From assembly GCF_010119235.1 (NCBI RefSeq), contig NZ_JAAATZ010000001.1, positions 774,501 through 838,500 of the forward strand: DNA of 64,000 nucleotides, read 5' to 3'. Source of the stretch: Flavobacterium phycosphaerae (GTDB lineage Bacteria; Bacteroidota; Bacteroidia; Flavobacteriales; Flavobacteriaceae). The first letter of the stretch is position 1. Each line of letters opens with the position of its first letter. Below the pieces are notes generated by a model. It saw only the letters and a program-made list of their open reading frames with translations, did not search any database and was not told where the DNA came from. Made by a program: the position numbers and the translations under genes. Below are positions 27,564 to 36,657 of this stretch, one piece after another.

Positions 27564-28729
27564 TCAAATCTGCCTCATCTGTGTTCCAAAAACAAAAGTA
27601 CTCAACAATTCTAAGACCTCACTAATTTCTTTTTCGGAATTGTAACTGTGTAAACAAAAGCGGAGGCGTTCTTGTCCTTCGGGCACTGTGGGGATAAGAT
27701 AGGTTTGACGTCAAACCCTTTATGTTGGAGTTGAGCGGCGATGCTTTTTACTTTATCATTTCCGGGAATGATAGCACATTGTATGGCCGATTTGCTGTAA
27801 ACAAACAACGGTTTTAATCCCAATCGCAACTTTTCCTGATTGAAGAAAACGATGTTATCTTTTAACGATTGAAGGGTTTCTACCTCATTGCCCAAATGCT
27901 TGTAAGCGGTAAAAATTGTTGCTACAGCATGAGGTGATAAGCCGGTGGTGTATATAAAACTTCGGGCGAAGTTGATTAAATAATTTTTTAATTCCTTACT
28001 TCCTATAATGGCGGCCCCGTGACAACCTAAACCTTTGCCGAAAGTCATGATGCGAGCAAAAACTTGGTCTTGCAACCCTAAACTTTGCACTAATCCTTCA
28101 CCTTGCGCTCCGAAAACACCCAGTGCATGTGCTTCATCGATCACTAAGTAAACGTTATATTTTTGGGTTAATTGAACGAGTTGTTCCAAGTTGGGGCAAT
28201 CGCCGTCCATTGAAAAAACACTCTCGGTAACAATATAAACTTCAACAAACTCGGCTTGACATCGTTGTAACAAGCGTTCCAAATCTTCCAAATCATTGTG
28301 TCCAAATTTATAGGCTTTAGCATTGCTCATTTGAATACCGTCACGAATGGAAGCGTGGCAAAGTTCGTCATACAAAATCACATCCTTCCGTTGCGGCACA
28401 GAGCTAAAGAAACCTACATTAGCATCGTAGCCGGAGTTGAAAATCAGGGCTTCTTCGCTTTGATGAAATGTTGCAATAAACGATTCAGCTTTGCTATACA
28501 ATTCATGGTTTCCTGAAATCAAACGGGAACCGGTGGCGCCGTTTATCTTTATATTTTGATCTAAAAGGTACTGATGCGTCGCCTCGAAAATTGATGTGTT
28601 ATGGGCAAACCCAATGTAATCATTCGAAGCAAAATCGATCCAAGTATTGGCAAGCGGTAACTTACGCAAAGCGTTATTGGCTTCGCGTTGATGGAGTTTT
28701 TCCTGAAGTGTTTTTGGGAGTTTCATCAC
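27564..28729 (-). CDS. bioF: 8-amino-7-oxononanoate synthase (one-base frameshift)
   Basis: PLP enzyme that condenses a pimeloyl thioester with alanine to KAPA, the first dedicated step after pimelate. Conserved segments: GATGSRLISGNHELY, NSGYDANVGFF, DELCHASIRDG, the cofactor region VIDEAHALGVFG and the PLP Lys in MTFGKGLGCHG. The frame breaks at GGGG 27690-27693. With a fifth G the protein continues as SPTVPEGQ through SEVLELLSTF to TGA 27564-27566, 388 residues, the usual size. As written it would stop at 27611. Two adjacent ATG codons (28729 and 28726) start the gene, and a -7 element lies only a few bases upstream. Confidence 0.9.
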
Positions 28730-28731
28730 TA

Positions 28732-28739
28732 CAAATATA
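28732..28739 (-). promoter_or_regulatory. -7 element directly ahead of bioF
   Basis: The minus strand reads TATATTTG, an exact match, ending three bases before the first ATG at 28729. A start a few bases downstream would give a leaderless or almost leaderless transcript of the biotin operon. No -33 TTG at the proper distance was found. Confidence 0.45.
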
Positions 28740-28790
28740 AGGAACGATTTAGGATTCGTTCTTAAAATAATTATTGTTTTTTATTTATTT

Positions 28791-28821
28791 ATTATTGTTT
28801 ATCAATAATTTTTTATATTTG
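28791..28821 (+). promoter_or_regulatory. promoter and dyad ahead of the DUF2975-XRE unit
   Basis: TATATTTG at 28814-28821 is an exact -7 match. A perfect inverted repeat, ATTATTG (28791-28797) and CAATAAT (28803-28809) with a five-base loop, lies across the -33 position, where TTG is at 28795-28797. The dyad is a candidate operator for the XRE protein encoded downstream. Confidence 0.5.
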
Positions 28822-28844
28822 CTGAAACTAAAACGCTAATAACC

Positions 28845-29348
28845 ATGAGAAAATTACAAATTTTAAAAACTATTGTTGACTATGTTTGGGTGCTATCTCT
28901 TATCTGTTATCCCTTAGCCATACTGTTTGCCGGCATGATCGTAATTGACAAAGACACGTTTGATGTACCGGTAACTTTGATTGGCGATACAGTTGACCTT
29001 ACCCAGCCGATGGGCAAAGCCGTATTGGTAATTGACCTGATTAACTTTGGAGTATTGCTGGTAGCTTTGTATTATTTCCGAAAGCTATTGACCGACTTCT
29101 CGAAGCGATTAATTTTTGAGGAGCAAACCATACTGTTGTTGAGTAAAATAGGCACCTATATCATTGGTGGTTCTGCACTTTATTTGTTGGCCGACTTACT
29201 GACCAAAAAAATGCATAACAAAGTAGGAATTGAAATTGGTTTTGGTCCATTTTTATACTTATTGGCTTTGGGATTGTTTTTCAAAGTACTCTCGGAAGTA
29301 TTTACCATTGCTAAAAACATGAAAGAAGAAAACGAATTAACGATATAA
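28845..29348 (+). CDS. DUF2975-domain membrane protein
   Basis: The 167-residue protein has four hydrophobic segments at about residues 15-35, 63-80, 103-122 and 135-155. It contains LIFEEQTILLLSKIG between the second and third, typical of DUF2975. The family is regularly followed by a small YozG-like helix-turn-helix gene, as here (3 bases downstream). Molecular function is unknown. The pair behaves like a membrane sensor with its cytoplasmic regulator, but that is inference. Confidence 0.85.
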   Translation: MRKLQILKTIVDYVWVLSLICYPLAILFAGMIVIDKDTFDVPVTLIGDTVDLTQPMGKAVLVIDLINFGVLLVALYYFRKLLTDFSKRLIFEEQTILLLSKIGTYIIGGSALYLLADLLTKKMHNKVGIEIGFGPFLYLLALGLFFKVLSEVFTIAKNMKEENELTI

Positions 29349-29351
29349 ATC

Positions 29352-29564
29352 ATGCCTATCATTTTAAATTTGGATGTGATGTTGGCCAAGCGCAAAATGC
29401 GGTCTAATGAGCTGGCGGAAAGGATTGGCATTACCACAGCAAATCTTTCTATCCTGAAAACCGGAAAGGCTAAAGCGGTGCGCTTCTCAACTCTGGAGGC
29501 CATTTGCGAGATACTGGAATGTCAGCCCGGAGATATTTTAGAATATGTAAACGAAACTAAATAA
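29352..29564 (+). CDS. small XRE/YozG-type helix-turn-helix regulator
   Basis: The 70-residue protein is almost entirely a Cro/C1-type HTH: MLAKRKMRSNELAERIG, then TTANLSILKTGKAKAVRFST and LEAICEILECQPGDILEY. The ending LxCQPGDILEY is typical of the YozG-like subgroup. It follows the DUF2975 gene by 3 bases. The dyad at 28791-28809 is the likely binding site, by position only. Confidence 0.9.
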   Translation: MPIILNLDVMLAKRKMRSNELAERIGITTANLSILKTGKAKAVRFSTLEAICEILECQPGDILEYVNETK

Positions 29565-29572
29565 AAACACTT

Positions 29573-29743
29573 ATGAAAAAAGAACTCACCATTATGGTAC
29601 TTGGAATGGTACTGGTTATTATTGGAGCCCTATTGAAAATTTATCATTCTGAATTTGCTAACTATGTCTTGATTGTTGGTCTTGCGGCAGAAGCTTATGC
29701 GTTGGGCTCGTTAGTCATAAAAGCACTTAAAAAAGTGAAATAA
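29573..29743 (+). CDS. 56-residue membrane microprotein, GldL-like pattern
   Basis: This short ORF begins 8 bases after the XRE stop and is closed by TAA 29741-29743. It encodes MKKELTIMVLGMV, a first hydrophobic helix ending in GALLKIYH, and a second helix, NYVLIVGLAAEAYALGSLVI, followed by KALKKVK. The order of hydrophobic helix, G-A-L-x-K-I-x-H, then V-G-x-x-x-E-A resembles the two TM helices at the N-terminus of the gliding/T9SS motor protein GldL, without the rest of it. It is probably co-transcribed with DUF2975 and XRE. The homology is suggestive, not proven. Confidence 0.7.
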   Translation: MKKELTIMVLGMVLVIIGALLKIYHSEFANYVLIVGLAAEAYALGSLVIKALKKVK

Positions 29744-29821
29744 AACTAGCCCATTTGAAATTAAAAGGAGGACAGCCAGTGGCTGTCAGGTACTTTTGTT
29801 TTAGCAAAATCTATACAAATA

Positions 29822-29857
29822 AAAAAGCCCAACATAACTGTCAGGCTTTCTCTTTTA
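29822..29857. terminator. terminator between the XRE unit and atpC
   Basis: AAAGCC (29824-29829) pairs with GGCTTT (29844-29849). Read on the minus strand the stem is followed by six T, so it mainly ends the atpDC unit. A separate perfect hairpin, GACAGCC-AGT-GGCTGTC, stands at 29771-29787 after the microprotein gene but lacks a T-tract. Confidence 0.65.
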
Positions 29858-29869
29858 TTTTGAATCGTA

Positions 29870-30151
29870 TTAGTCGGCTAACACAATTACTCTATTGTCT
29901 TTCATTTCAATAGTTCCTGATTGGATGTCCAAAGTGTAGTTTTGGTCGTTTATTTTGGTAAACTTCTCTGCCACTTCTTTATCAAATTTAAAACTGTTGG
30001 CCGCTATTTTCACGGTACCTTGTTTTAAGATAGAAACTATAGGTGCGTGGTTGTTCAAAATTTGGAACGAACCGTCTACACCCGGTAAAGAAACCGAAGT
30101 AACTTCGCCTTTGAATAATGTAGCTTCCGGTGATACTATTTCTAAAATCAT
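29870..30151 (-). CDS. atpC: F1Fo ATP synthase epsilon subunit
   Basis: The 93-residue protein contains only the N-terminal beta-sandwich of epsilon (IVSPEATLFKGEVTSVSLPG, LNNHAPIVSILKQG), ending about where E. coli epsilon begins its two-helix C-terminal domain. This short form is normal in Bacteroidota. It lies downstream of atpD with an 84-base gap that is filled by a long hairpin. Epsilon couples rotation between F1 and the c-ring. The other ATP synthase genes are not in the window, which is also usual in this phylum. Confidence 0.95.
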   Translation of the reverse strand: MILEIVSPEATLFKGEVTSVSLPGVDGSFQILNNHAPIVSILKQGTVKIAANSFKFDKEVAEKFTKINDQNYTLDIQSGTIEMKDNRVIVLAD

Positions 30152-30160
30152 AATTTTTTG

Positions 30161-30232
30161 AGTTATGAATTATGAATTATGAGTTATGAATTAGAGTAAA
30201 AACTCATGACTCATAACTCATAACTTATAACT
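30161..30232. repeat. long imperfect hairpin between atpD and atpC
   Basis: The left arm at 30161-30197 is built from repeats of ATGAATT and ATGAGTT. It pairs with the right arm at 30202-30232, built from ACTCATAACTCATAAC-type repeats, around an AAAA loop. The unit occupies nearly the whole intercistronic gap. It resembles short AT-rich palindromic repeats common in Flavobacteriaceae and could stabilise or partly terminate the atpD message. Confidence 0.7.
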
Positions 30233-30235
30233 ATA

Positions 30236-31750
<1,515 letters not shown>

Positions 31751-31808
31751 TTATGTATTTATTAAATAGCTATTTAGGTTTGAAAAAAGCACCTCTTTTT
31801 TCCGAGTG

Positions 31809-31838
31809 CAAAGGTAAATTTTCTATTTTAAAAATCAA
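31809..31838 (-). promoter_or_regulatory. promoter of atpDC
   Basis: On the minus strand TTG (31836-31838), exactly 19 bases, then TACCTTTG (31809-31816). The leader is about 55 bases. Confidence 0.75.
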
Positions 31839-31909
31839 TACTTAAACAAAGTTTTTTTGTTTATTTTTTGATTAATTAGTTGTTGAAATCATTTTACAAA
31901 TGATAATAA

Positions 31910-31941
31910 ACAAAAAACCACCTATTTTCACAGATGGTTTT
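31910..31941 (-). terminator. terminator after the GDSL lipoprotein gene
   Basis: AAACCACCT pairs with AGATGGTTT with one mismatch, around an ATTTTCAC loop. Read on the minus strand the stem is followed by a run of T. It lies 23 bases beyond the stop at 31964. Confidence 0.65.
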
Positions 31942-31963
31942 AAATATAATGTATTTTGAATCC

Positions 31964-33493
31964 TTAAAAATTAGCCGGGTCCTGAGGGAAAAGCACTCTG
32001 TAATTCCCTAAGTTAACTCCTTTGAAATTGGAACCAAACTTTTCATTAATAGCCTCCAAAAACTTGTTAGCAATCAAGGCATAACCTTTCGGACTTGGGT
32101 GAATACCATCTAAAGAGAACGTATTCCCGGTCACATAAGTGGCCGTCATAGTGTATCCGTTACTTACAATGCCGCCTATTGTTAAATCATGCATAATTGA
32201 TTCAGCATCAACCAAAGCGATGGTCTCCGTATTTGCCGCTGCCGCTGCCTCAATTGTAGCATTATAAGCTGCGGTAGCTGTTTCTATTTCTGTTACTTCT
32301 GTAGGCATTAAAACATAACGATCCGGTAACGGGAAGGTAACGCCCAACTGACTTAACAAAGGACTAGGAGTTCCAGTACCGTCAAGAGCCACTGAAGGAA
32401 CCTGTCCGATTCTGGTAGCTGCGCTCAAACAAATTAAATCTGTTGGTAAAGTTTGTCTTGCTTTTCCGAAAATCTGCCCCAAAGCAGTTGCCGTTGGAAC
32501 ATCAAGTCCACCACCTATCAACACGGCAGTTAATGAACTTGATAAATTAGTTAAATTTTCATCAACCATTAACATAGGATTGTTGCCAGTAGTAGAAAGT
32601 AGATTAATTCTATCTCCCTGACCTAAAAACGCAAGCGCATTATGCAACGGCCCATATAGTTGAGCATTTAAAGCATTCACTTGGTTTACATTGTTAACCG
32701 TTAAATTGGCCTGAGTCAATTGATTGTATTGTACCACATGAAAATAAGGCAAAGTGGTTACAGAAGGCAAATTGGCAATTACTCCTTTTCTTCCACCGGC
32801 AACTAATTGTGAAATTAACAGGTTATAGGATTGATCAAAAATGTTAGTCGGAGTCAATATATTTAAACTCGCATCACCTCCTGCAGTAGCATAGCCCAAT
32901 TCATCGTTACCACCTATCCATAAAGAAAAGAAAGTAGGCGATTGTGCTAAGGCGTCTCCTAAAACTGTTGCTGTAGAAGATGAAGCTATTCTGCCAAAAT
33001 AAGGGTTTGCGGCAGCATAGCCATCAAATAAAAGGTGAAAACTCTTGGCTCCCGGAATACCCATATTGTTGAACGAACCGGTTAAGTGGGTGCTGATATC
33101 GGTGCCTGAAATTCCCGAAACCGGGTTTGGCAAACTGGTTACTGTATTAAAGAAAAGACGAGGTCCAAATCCCGGAACCTGAACGCCTCCTGAAGAAAAC
33201 CCACCAATATTGTCAGCCATAAACGGAGTAGTAAATTCACCTCCGCCCACTAAAGCAAATTGAGAAGCTAAAATATTAGGGTAAGCATTTTGCTGACCGG
33301 CAGCAAACAAAGCACCGTCACTATAGCCTGCAGCAAAGGAATCACCTATAGCTACATACTTAGAAAAGTCAGCCGAACCTGCCGTTAACGGAGTTCCATC
33401 GGTTGAATTAGGATCAGACACAGCATCATCGCTGCTGTCACACGCTACAAAGGTTAGTGAAACCAATAATAGCCATTTGAAATTTTTTATCAT
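31964..33493 (-). CDS. SGNH/GDSL-hydrolase lipoprotein
   Basis: The 509-residue protein has a lipoprotein signal (FVACDSS, Cys near residue 19). It shows the SGNH blocks in order: block I YVAIGDSFAAGYSDG with the catalytic Ser, block II Gly in NMGIPGAKS, block III WIGGNDELGY with Asn, and block V DGIHPSPKGYALIAN with the Asp-x-x-His pair. It should be an esterase or lipase anchored to a membrane, probably at the cell surface. It follows the TonB receptor gene by 33 bases, in the place where a SusD-like lipoprotein often sits. The two may handle one lipidic or acylated substrate, which is inference. Confidence 0.9.
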   Translation of the reverse strand: MIKNFKWLLLVSLTFVACDSSDDAVSDPNSTDGTPLTAGSADFSKYVAIGDSFAAGYSDGALFAAGQQNAYPNILASQFALVGGGEFTTPFMADNIGGFSSGGVQVPGFGPRLFFNTVTSLPNPVSGISGTDISTHLTGSFNNMGIPGAKSFHLLFDGYAAANPYFGRIASSSTATVLGDALAQSPTFFSLWIGGNDELGYATAGGDASLNILTPTNIFDQSYNLLISQLVAGGRKGVIANLPSVTTLPYFHVVQYNQLTQANLTVNNVNQVNALNAQLYGPLHNALAFLGQGDRINLLSTTGNNPMLMVDENLTNLSSSLTAVLIGGGLDVPTATALGQIFGKARQTLPTDLICLSAATRIGQVPSVALDGTGTPSPLLSQLGVTFPLPDRYVLMPTEVTEIETATAAYNATIEAAAAANTETIALVDAESIMHDLTIGGIVSNGYTMTATYVTGNTFSLDGIHPSPKGYALIANKFLEAINEKFGSNFKGVNLGNYRVLFPQDPANF

Positions 33494-33526
33494 AACTTTA
33501 AATATTGTAGTGTTATTGGTTGTTTT

Positions 33527-36373
33527 TTATGGGTTGATAGTCAAAGAAGCAAAATATTGTTGCCCAATCATACCGGTTCCTAAAACCTGTTGGTATTCGT
33601 GGCTTCCAATATTTGAGGCTCCTATTTTAAGTACTGATTTTAGTTTTGGAATGCCGTAGTTAATTTGAGCATCAATTACAGTAGCCGCATCAATAGTACC
33701 ATCTACAAAAGTAGACTGCCATAAGTATTCGCTATTCCATCTTCCGCTAACATTGAAACCGAAATTTTTGAATAAATTATCATTGCCTATTCCTAATTTC
33801 ACTTTGTGTTTTGGTGTATTAAATCCGGCTTCAAAACTTGGGTCTTTTGCCTGATCAAAATCAAACTGAGCATAATTATAATTAGCTGATACTTCAAAGT
33901 TTCTTGGCAATTTTTTCACGACTCCTACACCAAATCCTAACGAATGAATTTCGATATCCGTATTAGTGTACAACTGATAGTTTCTGGTATTTCCGTTGGC
34001 AAGAGCATGCAATGTTTGTGTTCCTAAATCAGTTAGAGGATTTCCTAATGCATCCGGAGCGTCTACTGCTTTACCATAATATGGCGCTACAACTGTAGTA
34101 TTCCCTAAAAAATCATTGTAGATATTAAAGTACCCATTGATATCAAAAGAGAATCCTTTGAACTGTCCTCTGTAGCCTAAATCGAAGGCTTTAACAGTTT
34201 CCGGTTTTACATATCCTGCAGTTGATTTTTTTAACAATTTAGCTGCATTAACAGGGTCTGTGCTGGCTAAGGCCGCAAAAGCTCTAGCTGACTCTGAAGT
34301 ATACGAATTATTATAGGCATTATCTCCATTCATAATGGCATTTGGTCCGCCTGCAAAAAGCTGACCTGCTGCAGTATTTACCGGAAATGTTTCTGTAAAA
34401 CGAGTTAAGTTATCAGGAGCTGAACCCACTAAAGCAGCACTTCCTACATTAAATCCAATGTATTGGTCTTGAGTGGTTGGGTTTCTGAAACCGGTTTGGA
34501 AAGAACCTCTGAAAGTATGATTTTTTTGTTCTCCAGCAGAATATACTGCGGAAATTCTAGGCGAATAGTTGCCGTCAAAGTTTTTCGATTTATCATAACG
34601 AATCGAACCGGTTAATTTCAAGCGGTCTTCCATTATTTTCTTTTGTACTTGTGTATAAACACCATACTCATCATAATGAATTGGACCTGAAGCATCCGTA
34701 TAGATTCTTCCGTGAGAATCTAATTGGTATTCTCTGTAGGAACCTCCTACTTGAATTTCGGCTATCTTAATAAGGTCTTTGAAATTGTAGTTAGCATCTG
34801 AATGATAGATTTTTGAATTGTCCACCAATTTTGATCCTGTTATTACATCCTCACCGGCAATAACATTGGCAAAAGCGGCTTTAAATTCAGGTGTCCCCGG
34901 AAGGAATCTGCCGGTATCAGCAACTCCTCTTGCAGCAGCATGAGCTTGTTCCGGAGTGGCACCGGCTAACGTAGATTGAATGTAGGCTCCTGTATATTGA
35001 CCGAACCAAGTTTTATTATCTTTCCAAGCATTGTTTACATTAAGTCCGGTAAACAACATGTCGTATGATTTTCCTCCGTCTTCAGTAGTCATATAACCTC
35101 TTAAGAAAAAGTTTTTACCTTTAAATTCCAATTTGTGTTGTTGCATGAAAAATCCGTTTAAGTAGTAACGGTTAGCTCCGGTATAAACAGAGTTTCCAAA
35201 TCCAAACTTAGATTGCCAAATCACTTCGAAATTTTCATTGCCAAAAGGTCTTAGGTGTAATGAGAAATCAATTTTAGCATTTCTAATTTTATTATCCGTT
35301 AAATCAACTTCATTATATCCTGTTCTGCTCACATTAACACTTGGTAGTAAATTTACGGCTGATGCAGGAATAAGCCCCATAGAAGCTAATGTCTGCCCAA
35401 CTCCTTTTAGATTAGTTGAAGCCTCATCTCCATAAACATTTATCCCGTTGTAGTTGTAATAACTTCTGTCTAAACCAACATTGTTTACTAAATCTTTATC
35501 TCTGTAATCGGTTGCGTACCAATCTGTCCCTTTGAGAAAAGTGAAATTAGCTTTAGCGGCAAAGTAATTATCAAATTTGTGCGACACGCGTATACCATAA
35601 TCTACATAATCGTTGACACCGGCAGCTTTTTGACTGGTTTGTCCATATTTTACATAGGCAGAAATCCCTTCACTGTTGAATGGGTTTTTACTATTCATGA
35701 ATAAAATTCCATTAAAGGCATTGGCTCCGTATAGTGCTGATGATGCTCCCGGAAGTAACTCCACATTGGCCACATCTAATTCTGACACACCTATTAAATT
35801 CCCCAAAACGAAATTCAACAATGGAGAGGAATTATCCATTCCGTCTACCAATTGCATGAAACGGGTATTAGATACTGTAGCAAATCCTCTGGTATTGATG
35901 GATTTGAATGACATACTACTAGTATTCATTTGTACTTCTTTCAGATTTTCCAATCCGTCATAAAAAGTGGGCGAAGCGGTTTTCTTGATGTCTTTTATTC
36001 CAAATCGTTCAATGGTTACCGGTGACTCTTTTATTCGTTCCGGTGTTCTGGAAGCAGAAACTACTATTTCTTCCAGTTTGGTTTCTTCGTCAGCTAAGGC
36101 AACGGTCACTTTTTGATTGTTGGATGTGATACTGGTTTTTGTTGTCTCATAACCCACGCTGGAAACCTCTAGCGTAAAAGGTGGTTTTTTGGAAGTTGAC
36201 AAACTGAAATTTCCATCACTGTCGGTAATTGTTCCGGCACTTTCTCCTGCAATTTTGACATTGGCTCCCGGAACTGGTTGGTTTTTACTGTCTTTTACCG
36301 AACCGGATACTGAAGTTTGCGCAAAACTTATGCTGCAAAAAAACAATGAAACGATAAATAAATAAATTTTCAT
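33527..36373 (-). CDS. TonB-dependent outer-membrane receptor
   Basis: The 948-residue protein has a signal peptide (cleavage after FAQ, residue 19) and a carboxypeptidase-regulatory-like domain at about residues 20-95 (VSGSVKDSKNQPVPGANVKI). A plug domain follows at about 105-230 (SASRTPERIKESPVTIE, VELLPGASSALYGANAFNG), and then a 22-strand-type barrel. It takes up a ligand through the outer membrane with energy from TonB. It lacks the N-terminal features of a full SusC and pairs with a GDSL hydrolase rather than SusD. The ligand is unknown. Confidence 0.92.
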   Translation of the reverse strand: MKIYLFIVSLFFCSISFAQTSVSGSVKDSKNQPVPGANVKIAGESAGTITDSDGNFSLSTSKKPPFTLEVSSVGYETTKTSITSNNQKVTVALADEETKLEEIVVSASRTPERIKESPVTIERFGIKDIKKTASPTFYDGLENLKEVQMNTSSMSFKSINTRGFATVSNTRFMQLVDGMDNSSPLLNFVLGNLIGVSELDVANVELLPGASSALYGANAFNGILFMNSKNPFNSEGISAYVKYGQTSQKAAGVNDYVDYGIRVSHKFDNYFAAKANFTFLKGTDWYATDYRDKDLVNNVGLDRSYYNYNGINVYGDEASTNLKGVGQTLASMGLIPASAVNLLPSVNVSRTGYNEVDLTDNKIRNAKIDFSLHLRPFGNENFEVIWQSKFGFGNSVYTGANRYYLNGFFMQQHKLEFKGKNFFLRGYMTTEDGGKSYDMLFTGLNVNNAWKDNKTWFGQYTGAYIQSTLAGATPEQAHAAARGVADTGRFLPGTPEFKAAFANVIAGEDVITGSKLVDNSKIYHSDANYNFKDLIKIAEIQVGGSYREYQLDSHGRIYTDASGPIHYDEYGVYTQVQKKIMEDRLKLTGSIRYDKSKNFDGNYSPRISAVYSAGEQKNHTFRGSFQTGFRNPTTQDQYIGFNVGSAALVGSAPDNLTRFTETFPVNTAAGQLFAGGPNAIMNGDNAYNNSYTSESARAFAALASTDPVNAAKLLKKSTAGYVKPETVKAFDLGYRGQFKGFSFDINGYFNIYNDFLGNTTVVAPYYGKAVDAPDALGNPLTDLGTQTLHALANGNTRNYQLYTNTDIEIHSLGFGVGVVKKLPRNFEVSANYNYAQFDFDQAKDPSFEAGFNTPKHKVKLGIGNDNLFKNFGFNVSGRWNSEYLWQSTFVDGTIDAATVIDAQINYGIPKLKSVLKIGASNIGSHEYQQVLGTGMIGQQYFASLTINP

Positions 36374-36603
36374 TTGGTTATAAATTTTGTTGGTTTATGG
36401 AACCAATGTACAAATATTTTTTATTGATTCTCAGAAAACCAATCTTATTTTTGACGATTATACAATAACCAAACCTTCTTTTAACAAAGCCATAGTGAGC
36501 TTTTTTTAAGTTATTATTAACGTTTTAATACTATTGCTAAAAAAAATACTATGCGCACATACAAAAACGTTATTTCCGTTGAATAAATCACAAAAATACA
36601 ACC

Positions 36604-36632
36604 ATAAAAAAAGCGAGAATGAATCTCGCTTT
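36604..36632 (-). terminator. terminator of the glmS operon
   Basis: AAAGCGAGA (36610-36618) and TCTCGCTTT (36624-36632) form a perfect nine-base stem around a five-base loop. On the minus strand seven T follow. It lies 26 bases beyond the glmS stop. Confidence 0.88.
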
Positions 36633-36657
36633 ATCTATATTTAATTTGGTAAGTTAT

